The translations under genes were made by a program, and so were the position numbers. A stretch of 64,000 nt of DNA. It comes from Mycobacterium sp. MFM001 (GTDB taxonomy: Bacteria; Actinomycetota; Actinomycetes; Mycobacteriales; Mycobacteriaceae). Shown here in pieces: positions 35,533 to 46,100 of the stretch. The stretch is taken from contig NZ_BFAB01000013.1 of NCBI RefSeq assembly GCF_003402475.1, positions 62,001-126,000 on the forward strand. Direction: 5' to 3'. Position 1 is the stretch's first letter, and every line of letters begins with the position of its first letter. The notes below the pieces were generated by a model. It saw only the letters and a list, made by a program, of their open reading frames with translations, had not been told where the DNA came from and did not search any database.

Positions 35533-38418
35533 CTAGCTCCTCAGCAGCAAGGAACGGACCAACGGTCGGGGTCCGACCGGCCGAAGTAACGAGCTGGCGG
35601 GGCGGGGCCGCACCTGTTGCGGCCACCAGAACCAGCGGCCCAACAATGCGGCGATCGACGGCGTCATGAACGCGCGCACGACCAACGTGTCGAACAACAG
35701 CCCGAGGCCGATCGTGGTACCGATCTGACCAACAATGGTCAGGTCGCTGACCACCATGGACATCATCGTGAAGGCGAACACCAGGCCCGCATTCGTTACG
35801 ACCTTGCCGGTGCCGCCCATGGCGCGGATGATGCCCGTGTTTATGCCGGCGGCTATTTCCTCCTTCATCCGGGATACCAGCAGCAGGTTGTAGTCAGATC
35901 CCACCGCCAAGAGGACAATCACCGCCATCACTAGGACGACCCAGTGGATTTGTATGCCGAGTAGATATTGCCAGACCAGCACGGACAGCCCGAACGAGGC
36001 TCCCAGTGAAAGCGCCACCGTACCGACGATGACCAAGGCGGCAATAAAGCTTCGCGTCATGATCAGCATGATGATGAAAATCAGGCAGAGCGCCGCGACT
36101 GCCGCGATCAACAAATCGTATTTGGAGCCGTCCACAATGTCCTTCGCCATCGCTGCGGTGCCCGTGAGATAGATCTTGGAGTCTTCCAGGGGAGTGCCCT
36201 TGAGCGCCTCCTCGGCCGCAGTTTTTATTGCGTCGACCCGTGAAATACCCTCGGGCGATGCGGGATCGCCTCTTTGGGAAATAAGCATGCGGGTCGCCTT
36301 ACCGTCCGGCGACAAGAACACTTTCATGATGCGTTGGACGTCTTTGTTCTTGAACGTGTCCGGCGGCAGGTAGAAGGAGTCGTCGTTTTTGGCGGCGTCG
36401 AAAGCCTTGCCCATGGCTGTCGCGTTATCGCTCGACTCCTCCATCTGGCTGAAAATTCCGGACATGGTGCTGTGCATGGTCAGCATCATGGTCCGCGTGC
36501 TCTGCATGGTTGCGATCATCGGCGGGAACTGCGTGAGCAGTTGCGGCATGATCAGATCGAGCTGATCCATATCTTTGACAAGGTCTTCCAACTTGTCGCT
36601 GACCTCGTCAATACCGTCGATTGAATCGAAGATGGACCGGAGCGACCAGCAGATCGGAATGTCGTAGCAGTGCTTTTCCCAGTAGAAGTAGCTGCGGATC
36701 GGCCTCCAGAAATCCTCGAAATCCGCTACGTGGTCTCGCAGCTCTTCCGTGATCGCCACCATCTCATGCGTTTCGCCGATCATGTGATGGGTTGTGTTGG
36801 TGAGCTGTTGCATCAGGCCATACATGCGCTGCATCAAACTGATCGTTTGCGCCAAATCGTCAGCCTGCTTGAGCATGTCATTCATGCGTTTTTTCTGGAA
36901 CTGCAGGTTCGCCATTTGGCTTGCTTGCCCCATGCTCAAGATAAACGGTATCGACGTATGCGCAATGGGGTCCCCGGTAGGACGAGTTATCGCCTGCACA
37001 CTGGAAATGCCCGGAACAGCGAATACGTTCTTCGCCACTTTGTTCAAAATCAGCATATCCGCCGAATTGCGCATATCGTGATCGGCTTCGATCAACAGGA
37101 GCTCCGGCATTGACATTCGGGACGAGGGAAAATGCCGCTCCGCGGCCGCATAACCCACATTGCCGGGAATATCTTTAGGGATATACTTCTGATCGTTAAA
37201 ACTGGCTTTGAAACCTGGCAGGGCCAGTAGACCGATAAGCGCGACAGCCAAAGTGGCGGCGAGAATTGGCGCGGGCCACCGAACGATCGACGTGCCTACC
37301 CGCCGCCATCCCCGAGCCGAAATCCTGCGCTTGGGCTCGAAAAGCCCGAAGCGACCGCCACCCAGCGCAATGACGGCAGGTACCAGCGTGAGGGCCACCG
37401 CGACCGCAATGACCATACCCACCGCGCAAGGAACGCCGATTGCTTGGAAAGCGGATAGTCGGGTGAAGCTCAGACAGAAAAGCGCTCCGGCGATCGTCAA
37501 ACCAGAGGCCAGCACAACCTTGGCAACGCCACGGTAGGTCGTATAGAACGCGGTTTCCCGATCTTCGCCGGCCTGACGCGCTTCTTGATATCGACCGAAG
37601 AAAAATATGCCGTAGTCGGTTCCCGCGGCGATCGCGAGGGATGTCAGCAGGTTGACGACATACGTCGTGAGCCCGACAGCGTGATGATGGCCGAGGAAGG
37701 CTACAGCACCGCGAGCCACCTGCAGCTCTATCCCCACCATCAGCAACAAAACAATGACTGTGACAATCGACCGGTAGACGAGGAGCAACGTAGTGCAGAT
37801 CACTGCGAGGCTCACCAATGTAATAAGGATGACCGTCCTGTTACCGCTGTGGCCCATGTCGGCGGCCAGGGCCGCCGGGCCGGTGACATAAGCCTTGAGT
37901 CCGGGCGGCGGTGGCGTGTTCGCCACGATGTCGCGGACGGCTTCGGCCGATTCGTTTCCTTGGGTCTGGCCAAGCTCACCGGAGAGGTCCAACTGGACAT
38001 ATACGGCCTTGCGATCCGCGCTTTCCGCCGCGTCGGCCGTGAGTGGATCTCCCCAGAAATCTTGAATGTGCTGTACGTGTTTAGGATCGTCTTTCAGTTT
38101 ACGAATCAAGCGATCGTAGTAGCGGTGAGCCTCATCGCCCAGGGGTTGATCGCTCTCCAAGACGATCATCGCCGCATTGCCGGAACTGGCTTCCTTGAAG
38201 TCCTCGACGATGCGCGTAATCGCCTTGAACGACGGCGCATCCGGAGGATTCAGCGATACCGAATTCTCTTTCTCGACTTGCTCGAGTGGGGGGACGGCGG
38301 CACCCAGGATCACAGTGATGACCAACCAGGCCAAGATGATAGGTGCCGACCATCGATGAATCGTCCGCGCAAAAAATGGCGGTGCGGTGTGGTGGTTGCC
38401 CAGCGGTTCGTAGCTCAT
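35533..38418 (-). CDS. MmpL family RND transporter (MmpL4-like), first in operon
   Basis: A 961-residue paralogue of the neighbouring MmpL, with the same layout: a helix at residues 25-45, GTDYGIFFFGRYQE near residue 266, GSDYNLLLVSRMKEE near residue 840, and a Met-rich second periplasmic loop. The conserved EKHCYDIPICWSLRSIFDSID stretch is shared with its neighbour. The start is ATG 38418, overlapping the MmpS stop by four bases, so mmpS-mmpL-mmpL are co-translated. It likely pumps a lipopeptide across the inner membrane, driven by the proton gradient. Confidence 0.93.
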   Translation of the reverse strand: MSYEPLGNHHTAPPFFARTIHRWSAPIILAWLVITVILGAAVPPLEQVEKENSVSLNPPDAPSFKAITRIVEDFKEASSGNAAMIVLESDQPLGDEAHRYYDRLIRKLKDDPKHVQHIQDFWGDPLTADAAESADRKAVYVQLDLSGELGQTQGNESAEAVRDIVANTPPPPGLKAYVTGPAALAADMGHSGNRTVILITLVSLAVICTTLLLVYRSIVTVIVLLLMVGIELQVARGAVAFLGHHHAVGLTTYVVNLLTSLAIAAGTDYGIFFFGRYQEARQAGEDRETAFYTTYRGVAKVVLASGLTIAGALFCLSFTRLSAFQAIGVPCAVGMVIAVAVALTLVPAVIALGGGRFGLFEPKRRISARGWRRVGTSIVRWPAPILAATLAVALIGLLALPGFKASFNDQKYIPKDIPGNVGYAAAERHFPSSRMSMPELLLIEADHDMRNSADMLILNKVAKNVFAVPGISSVQAITRPTGDPIAHTSIPFILSMGQASQMANLQFQKKRMNDMLKQADDLAQTISLMQRMYGLMQQLTNTTHHMIGETHEMVAITEELRDHVADFEDFWRPIRSYFYWEKHCYDIPICWSLRSIFDSIDGIDEVSDKLEDLVKDMDQLDLIMPQLLTQFPPMIATMQSTRTMMLTMHSTMSGIFSQMEESSDNATAMGKAFDAAKNDDSFYLPPDTFKNKDVQRIMKVFLSPDGKATRMLISQRGDPASPEGISRVDAIKTAAEEALKGTPLEDSKIYLTGTAAMAKDIVDGSKYDLLIAAVAALCLIFIIMLIMTRSFIAALVIVGTVALSLGASFGLSVLVWQYLLGIQIHWVVLVMAVIVLLAVGSDYNLLLVSRMKEEIAAGINTGIIRAMGGTGKVVTNAGLVFAFTMMSMVVSDLTIVGQIGTTIGLGLLFDTLVVRAFMTPSIAALLGRWFWWPQQVRPRPASSLLRPVGPRPLVRSLLLRS

Positions 38419-38903
38419 GCGGCCTTCAGTAGGCAGAAGGTAAAGGCGTTTACTTCGTGCGAAGTTCGTTCAGCTTTTACTTCATCGTCGACCAAGATGC
38501 GGCAGCCGATAGTGTTGCTGTCGCCCTGCGCGACAACACTTCCCACGGCCGTCGCCTCGGTGGTCGCGAACTCCACCGACCACGGCAAGTGCGCCCCCTC
38601 AACTCGCTGGGGGTCGGCATTGACGTCGAAATAGCTAATGTCGGCCGTAGTCCCAGGTGGTCCGAAGATTTCGTACCTCAGGTGCTTGGCGTTGAAAGGT
38701 TTGGTGTCATCGACTTTGGTGTCGGCGTACGACGGCCGCTTCTCATTGCCGAATACATTGTGGAGTCGGGTCACGGTGAATCCTCCGCTGGCGATGACCA
38801 CCAGTATGACCAGCGGAATCCACACCCGTCTCAAAACGCTGAAAATCGCGAATCTCCTCCACCTATTTCCATATCTGGCCGTGTCACCCGTTCGCACATG
38901 CAA
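38415..38903 (-). CDS. MmpS family accessory membrane protein
   Basis: A 162-residue MmpS protein, with a short cytoplasmic N-terminus, a membrane helix near residues 29-46 (WIPLVILVVIASGGFTVTRL), and a periplasmic domain with KHLRYEIFGPPGTTADISYF near residue 93. It partners with MmpL in lipid export. Its length is slightly above the usual 140-150 residues, so a downstream start is possible. It is the first gene of the mmpS-mmpL-mmpL operon and divergent from mbtH/NRPS. Confidence 0.9.
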   Translation of the reverse strand: MHVRTGDTARYGNRWRRFAIFSVLRRVWIPLVILVVIASGGFTVTRLHNVFGNEKRPSYADTKVDDTKPFNAKHLRYEIFGPPGTTADISYFDVNADPQRVEGAHLPWSVEFATTEATAVGSVVAQGDSNTIGCRILVDDEVKAERTSHEVNAFTFCLLKAA

Positions 38904-39722
38904 CTACACCGCGGCCGCGACACGCCAGACGGCATCTCGGATGAGGTGGACGTCGCAGGCTAGCTGTGCGGCGATCACTTCAAACGAGCAGCCCCGCGGG
39001 AGCCCGACCAGATCTTGACGAGTAAACCATGCCCGTGCCCTCCGTATCGGCTCGTTTCCAACGCGATATCGGATCGTAATGCATGGCACGTGCGTAACGG
39101 GGCGGTACGGCGTATGTTTGGCGTTCGCGCAGGCAGCGTAGCGATTGAGGGGCGCACCAACCGGTTGTGCCGCCGATCGTCAGGCCTCGTCCTGGCGGCG
39201 CCGACGTCCGACGCTTTGGTGACGTCGACTGGGGTGACTGCTCCATCGCAAAGAGTTGATCGAGTGCAGCTTGATACGGTCATGGATCCGGTGCCGGCAC
39301 CCCGACGGGTTCTTCGAGAGGACATGTCAGGTTCGCCCAATACGAAGAGGACCTAAGTCGGCCGGGCGTCCGATGTCCTTGTCGCAGAAGCGCTTCGGTC
39401 GATCGCTGGCATCGCTCCGGGCCGCTCCTGAGTAATCCATGTCGTGGCAGCCTGGGACGGTCGCCGTAGTACGAGCACCGAAAACTACTTCGTCCTCGAT
39501 AGGGTCGTGCCTGCTCAATTGCTAAACGGCGCAAAGCCAAACCTGCTCGGGGAGGTCACCGCACCGAAAGTCGCCACCACCGAAACCCGACGTCACCCGC
39601 CAATTTCTGGGCTGGGCCGGAAACCGCACCAGGAACTTTCTCGAAACCCCGGACCGACCCTGTGGCCTTCAGTAGAGTTTGGAACCGTTCCACTCGTGTC
39701 GACTAGGCGGTCTGGAGAGCTG
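38904..39722. other. Long divergent intergenic region between mmpS and mbtH
   Basis: These 819 bp carry the promoters of the export operon (minus) and the mbtH-NRPS operon (plus). No credible gene is seen. A short minus-strand frame at 38904-39089 ends in a helix-turn-helix-like stretch (FEVIAAQLACDVHLIRDAVW) and could be a gene remnant. A perfect palindrome is at 39680-39692. Confidence 0.55.
39680..39692. promoter_or_regulatory. Palindrome upstream of mbtH
   Basis: TGGAAC-c-GTTCCA is a perfect 13-bp palindrome, 31-43 bp upstream of the mbtH start. It is a candidate operator for the NRPS operon; nothing else supports it. Confidence 0.35.
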
Positions 39723-39953
39723 GTGAGCATCAATCCGTTCGACGATGACAATGGCAGCTTTTTCGTCTTGGTCAACGACGAGGAGCAACACAGCCTGTGG
39801 CCGACCTTCGCAGATGTTCCGGCCGGTTGGCGCGTAGTTTACGGCGAAGCGGACCGTGCGGCGTGTCTGGATTACATCGAACAGAACTGGCCCGATATAC
39901 GGCCGAAGAGTCTGCGCGACAGGCTGGCAGAGAGTAGGGCTTCTGACAAGTAA
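39723..39953 (+). CDS. MbtH-like protein, NRPS accessory
   Basis: A 76-residue MbtH-like protein that binds and activates NRPS adenylation domains. The family signature is clear: NPFDDDNGSFFVLVNDEEQ, SLWPTFADVPAGW and DYIEQNWPDIRP. I chose GTG 39723 because GGAGAG lies upstream and the conserved N-terminus starts there; the frame opens earlier at 39444, but that extension has no MbtH similarity. The NRPS starts 24 bp downstream, so the two are co-transcribed. Its presence suggests that one or more of the A domains need MbtH. Confidence 0.93.
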   Translation: MSINPFDDDNGSFFVLVNDEEQHSLWPTFADVPAGWRVVYGEADRAACLDYIEQNWPDIRPKSLRDRLAESRASDK

Positions 39954-39977
39954 ACCGTCTGGGTTTGGGGGAGTCCG

Positions 39978-42900
39978 GTGGACCTTAATGACGGGGAACT
40001 TCAGATAACGCGGGGGCGGCGGATGGAGCTTGACGACCGGGCACTTCCGGTGACGCGCGGGCAACTGGATATATGGCTTGCGCAGGAAACACATCCCGCT
40101 GGTACGGAGTGGCAGCTTGCCCTTTTCGTGAAGATCGAGGGCGCCCTAGATCGTGATGCCCTGGAATGGGCCATCCGCCGGGTGGTGACGGAGGCCGAGC
40201 CGGCCAGAGCCGCGTTTTTCGAGGTGGACGGCCAGGTTTTCCAACGGCCGATTGACTACCCGGACGTCGAGCTTCCGTTCTACGATCTCAGGCACGTGCC
40301 CGATCCCGTGCAGGAGGCGCACCAGCTAGCGGAATCAATCCGGCGTATCCCAATGCCGCCGACCGGGCCGCTCTTCAAGTTTGCGTTATTCCGGACTCAA
40401 GCCAATGAATTCTACTTATTTGCGTGCGGCCACCACATAGTCATTGACGGAACGGGCATCTTGCTGGTCGGCCATCGGATTGCCTCTGTCTACTCGGCGA
40501 TCGTTTCTGGTGCACCAGTCCCTCCTGCGCTGTTTGGCTCATTACAGGACTTGGTCGACTGCGAGTTGGAGTACGAAGCCTCCGACGATTATCTGGAAGA
40601 TCAGGCGTATTGGACTGGGAATCTTCCGTCGGAAGGCGGACTGGATTATCGATTGTCGCAGGCTGCAGGCGACGATGATGCGTACGCGCTTTCTGCGACA
40701 GTTCAGTTGGACCCCGAAGTCGTCGGCCGAGTTGACGAATTATCGCGAGCTTGGAACGTGCCCCGATCATCGGTCATCACCGCGGCGTGCGCGCTCCTGG
40801 TGCGTGGGTGGTGCGCTGACGGCTCAGAGGTGGTACTCGACTTCCCAGTCAATCGGCGGGTAAGTCCCGAGTCGAAGACGCTTCCCGGCATGCTCGCCGG
40901 GATTGTGCCACTGGTGCTGAGGGTTTCGCCGGATTCGACGCTTGCCGATTTCTCTGAGTACGTCGACACCCGGATCCGGGAAGCGTTGCAGCATCAGAGG
41001 TTCCCGGTGCAAGCGCTCGAACGCAAGACCCACCTCCGCAGCCCGGGGCAGCTGGCCGACCGGGTGAGCGTGAATTTCCTTCCGCCTGCGGTCACACTGT
41101 CCTTCGGAGGTGCTGCAGCACGGGCGTCATACACGAATCCCGGCATTGTCGGCGGCTTCGGATTGATCTTCTCCACCGCTGATGACCAGCTCTTTTTGAG
41201 CACGGTTGGTGGTGGGCAGCCTTGGTCGAGGTTTGACGTTTCGGAGCTGGCGAGGCGTTTGGAGCGGTTGTTGGTGGCGATGTCCGCCGACCCGAAACGG
41301 GCGGTGTCGTCGGTGGATCTGCTCGACGAGGCCGAATGGCTCCGGCTGGAGCAGATCGGTAACCGGGGGGTGTTGACGGCGCCGGCACCCTCGCCGGTGT
41401 CGGTTCCGGCGTTGTTTGGTGAGCAGGTGGCGCGAACGCCGGAGGCAGTGGCGCTGACCTGCGGTGGTGTCTCGTTGACTTACCGGGAGCTCGACGAGGC
41501 GGCCAACCGGTTGGCGCACGTGCTGGTCGCTCAGGGTGCGCGCCCGGGGGCCTGTGTGGGGCTGCTGCTTTCCCGGTCGGCCGAGGCAATTGTGGCGATC
41601 CTTGCGGTACTCAAGAGCGGCGCTGCTTATCTGCCGATCGATCCGGCACTACCCGCCGCCCGCCTGCAGTTCATGCTCGGCGATGCCTCGCCGATTGCGG
41701 TCATCACCACCAGCGGGCTGACCGAGCGGCTCGAGCCGCATGGCGTGACGGTCATCGACGTCAACGACCCCGCTTTGGATAGCCAACCCAGCAGCGCGAT
41801 GCCGAGCCCGGCTGCCGATGACATCGCCTACCTGATCTACACCTCCGGCACCACCGGTGTGCCCAAAGGCGTTGCGGTCGCCCACCGCAACGTGACGCAG
41901 CTGCTGGCGTCGCTGGACATTGGGCTGCCGGCGCCGGGGGTGTGGTCGCAGTGGCATTCGTTGGTCTTCGACGTTTCGGTGTTCGAGATCTTCGGTGCGT
42001 TGTTGGGTGGCGGACGGCTGGTGGTGGTGCCCGAATCGGTGGCAGGCTCGCCAGATGACTTGCACGCCTTGCTGATTGACGAGCAGGTCAATGTTTTGTG
42101 TCAAACCCCGTCGGCGGCGGGGATGCTGTCGCCGCAGGGGCTGGAGTCAACGGCGTTGGTGGTGGCCGGTGAGGCCTGCCCGGCCGAGCTGGTGGATCGG
42201 TGGGCGCCCGGGCGGGTGATGATCAACGCTTACGGCCCGACCGAGGCGACGGTGTATGCGGCGGTCAGCGCGCCGTTGGAGCCCGGGTCGGGTGCGCCAA
42301 TCGGATCGCCGGTACCGCGAGCGGCACTGTTTGTGCTGGATGCCTGGCTGTGTCCGGTGCCTGAGGGCGTTGTCGGTGAGTTGTATGTGGCCGGCGGCGG
42401 CGTGGGCTGCGGCTATTGGCGGCGCTCGGGGTTGACGGCGTCGCGGTTTGTGGCGTGCCCGTTCGGCGAGCCCGGGGCGCGGATGTATCGCACCGGGGAT
42501 TTGGTGCGTTGGCGCGCCGATGGGCAGTTGGACTATCTGGGGCGCGCCGACGAGCAGGTCAAGATCCGCGGGTATCGCATCGAACTCGGTGAAATCCAGG
42601 CGGCATTGAGTGTCCTCGAAGGTGTGAATCAGGCGGTGGTGATCGCCCGCGAGGACCGCCCCGGCGACAAGCGGCTGGTCGGGTATGTCACCGGGACAGC
42701 CGACCCGCGCGAGCTGCGTAGCGCGATCGCCGAGCGGCTGCCGGCTTACATGGTGCCGGCCGCAGTGGTGGTCGTTGAGGCGCTGCCGCTGACAGTCAAC
42801 GGCAAACTCGACAAGCGCGCTCTGCCGGCACCGGAATACAGCGATGTTGATCGGTATCGCGCCCCGACCACCGCGGTCGAAGAGGTGTTGGCCGGCATCT

Positions 42901-43100
42901 ATGCTCAGGTACTCGGTGTCGAGCGGGTGGGCGTCGACGAGTCGTTCTTTGATTTGGGTGGCGATTCGCTGTTGGCGATGCGCTTGGTCGCCGCGGTCAA
43001 TGCCGGTCTGGATGCTGGGCTTTCGGTGCGAACCGTGTTCGAAGCTCCCACCGTCGCTCAGTTGGCGCTGCGGATCGGCGGGGACGGCAGTGGGCTGCAG
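39978..43100 (+). other. NRPS module 1: starter C, A1, T1
   Basis: C1 covers about 40041-41330 with HHIVIDG near residue 152; it is distinct from the other C domains and resembles lipid-starter C domains that add the fatty acyl chain. A1 covers about 41391-42840, with YTSGTTGVPKG, and its pocket code reads D-V-F-C-V-A-A-V-Y. I do not recognise this code. T1 serine is near residue 997 (GGDSLLAM). Confidence 0.85.
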
Positions 43101-46100
43101 CCGTTGCGGCCGGTGGAGCGGCCGGCGGTCATTCCGTTGTCGTTTGCCCAAAACCGGCTGTGGTTTATCGACCAGTTCCAGGGCCCGTCCCCGGTTTACA
43201 ACATGGCGACTGCGTTGCGGCTGTCCGGGCGTCTTGACGCCGACGCGCTGGGTCAGGCGGTGGCCGACGTGGTGGCCCGCCATGAAAGCTTGCGCACCCT
43301 GTTCGTCGCACCCGACGGGGTCCCGCAGCAGGTGGTGATGCCGGCGGAGCAGGCCGACTTCGGCTGGGACGTCGTGGACGCCGCCGGCTGGTCGGCCGAC
43401 CGGCTCGATGAGGCCATCCATGCGGCAGCACGGCATACCTTCCACCTGGCCGCCGAAATTCCATTAAGGGCAAGGCTTTTCCGCATCACCGATGTCGAGC
43501 ACATGTTGGTGATCGTGGTGCACCATATCGCCGCCGACGGCTGGTCGATCACTCCGCTGGCGCGTGATCTCAGCGCGGCCTACGCCAGCCGGTGCGCCGG
43601 GCAGGCCCCGCAGTGGGACCCGTTGCCGGTGCAGTATGTCGACTACACGTTGTGGCAGCGGGACCAATTGGGAGTTCTGGACGACCCCGAAAGCCGCATC
43701 GCTGCGCAGCTGGGCTATTGGCAAGATGCCCTGGCGGGATTGCCTGAGCGGCTTGACCTTCCCACCGATCGGCCGTACCCGCCGGTCGCCGATCACCTGG
43801 GCGCCCGGGTGGCCGTGCAGTGGCCGGCCGAGTTGCAGCAGCGAGTGGCGCAGGTCGCTCGCGAGCACGACTCGACCAGTTTCATGGTGGTGCAGGCCGC
43901 TTTGGCGGTGCTGTTGTCGAAGGTCAGCGCCAGTTCCGATGTGGCCGTGGGTTTCCCGGTCGCGGGGCGGCGCGATCCCGCACTCGATGAGTTGGTTGGG
44001 TTTTTCGTCAACACCTTGGTGCTGCGGATGGATCTGTCCGGGGATCCCACAGTGGCTGAGCTGTTGGCGCAGGTGCGTCAACGCAGCCTGGCCGCCTACG
44101 AGAACCAAGACGTGCCCTTCGAGGTGCTGGTGGAGCGGCTCAATCCCAGTCGCAGCCTGACCCACGCCCCGCTGGTGCAGGTGCTGTTGGCATGGCAGAA
44201 CTTCACCGGGCACAGCGATCCCGCGGCGGGGATGGGGTTGGGCGACGTGCAGGTCACGCCGCTGCCGGTCAACACTCAGACCGCCCGTATGGACCTGTCG
44301 TTCTCACTGAACGAATACTGGAGCGACGCAGGCGATCCCGCCGGGATCGTCGGCGAGGTGGAATTTCGCACCGACGTTTTCGACCCGCAAAGCATCCAAA
44401 CCCTCACCGAGCGGTTGCGGCGGATGTTGGTGGCCATCACCGCCGAGCCCACCCGACGCGTCTCGTCGCTCGATGTTCTCGACGACGTCGAGCGGACCCG
44501 CCTGGATGAGATCGGTAATCGGGCGGCACTGACCGCATCCACGCCTACGCCGGTATCGATTCCGGTGTTGTTCGCCGAGCAGGTGGCGCGAGCCCCGGAG
44601 GCGGTGGCGATCAGCTGTCAAGGCCGCTCGATGACCTACCGTGAGCTCGACGAGGCCGCTAATCGGTTGGCGCACCTGCTGATTGATCGGGGAGCGGGTC
44701 CCGGTACCTGTGTGGGATTACTGTTCTCCCGGTCGGCCGAGGCAATCGTCTCGATCCTGGCGGTGCTGAAGACCGGCGCGGCTTATCTGCCGATCGACCC
44801 GGTGCTGCCGGCGTCGCGGGTCGGCTTCATGCTCGCCGACGCCACCCCGATCGCCGTCATCACCACCGCGGGGCTTGCCGACCGGCTCGACGGGCACGAC
44901 GTGGCGGTCATCGATGTCAACGACCCCTCCGTGTGTGCCCAACCCAACACAGCACTTCCCGCGCCCTCACCCGATGACATCGCCTACCTGATCTACACCT
45001 CGGGTACCACCGGCGTGCCCAAGGGAGTGGCCATCGCCCACCACAACGTCACCCGACTGATGGAGTCGCTGGATCCGGGTTTGGCTGCGCCGGAGCAAGT
45101 TTGGACGCAGTGGCACTCCTACAGCTTCGACATCTCGGGTTGGGAGATCTTCAGCGCTCTGCTGCAGGGGGGCCGGCTGGTGGTGGTGCCCGAGTCGGTG
45201 GCGGCCTCACCGGACGACTTCCACGCCTTGCTTGTTTCCGAGCAGGTCAGCATCTTGTGCCAAACGCCTTCTGCGGTAGGCGTTCTCGCCCCTGAGGGGT
45301 TGGAGTCGACCAAGTTACTGGTAGGCGGTGAGGCTTGCTCGCCCGAATTGGTGGATCGCTGGGCGTCCGGCGGCCGGGTGATGATCAACGAATACGGCCC
45401 CACCGAGACCACCATGTGGGTGACGTTGAGTGCGCCCCTGACACCGGGGTCGGCAGTGGTACCGATCGGTTCACCGGTGCCAGGGGCGTCCTTGTTCGTC
45501 CTGGACGGCTGGTTGCGTCCGGTGCCGATCGGGGTGATCGGCGAGTTGTACGTGGCCGGCGCCGCGGTGGGCTGCGGGTATTGGCGCCGGGCCGGGCTGA
45601 CCGCGTCGCGGTTTGTGGCCTGTCCGTTCGGTGGTGCGGGACAACGGATGTATCGCACCGGCGATCTGGTCCGCTGGGGTGCTGACGGGCAGCTGCAATA
45701 TCTTGGCCGTGCCGACGAGCAGGTCAAGGTCCGCGGGTATCGCATCGAGCTCGGCGATATCCAGGCGGCGTTGGCTGCCTGCGACGGGGTAGAGCAGGCG
45801 GTGGTGATCGTCCGCGAAGACCGCCCCGGCGACAAGCGGCTGGTGGGCTACGTGACCGGGACGGCCGACCCCGCGGCGACGCGCGCCGCACTGGCACCGC
45901 GGCTGCCCGAGTACATGGTGCCCGCGGCGGTGGTGGTACTTGACTCGTGGCCATTGACTGTCAACGGCAAACTCGACAAGCGGGCGCTGCCCGCTCCGGA
46001 ATACACCGATGCCGATCGGTACCGCGCCCCCGGCAACGCCATAGAGGAGGTCTTGGCCGGCATCTACGCCCAGGTTCTCGGCCTGGACCAGGTGGGCGTC

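Noticed and set aside
39444..39722. N-terminal extension of the MbtH-like protein
   Set aside because: The frame is open, but the conserved protein and its ribosome site start at 39723.
42147..43445. Minus-strand frames of 200-500 codons opposite the NRPS (also 46353-47858, 54747-55295 and others)
   Set aside because: They recur at the same position in each repeated module, as expected from high-GC antisense of a repeated coding sequence, and have no domain signature.
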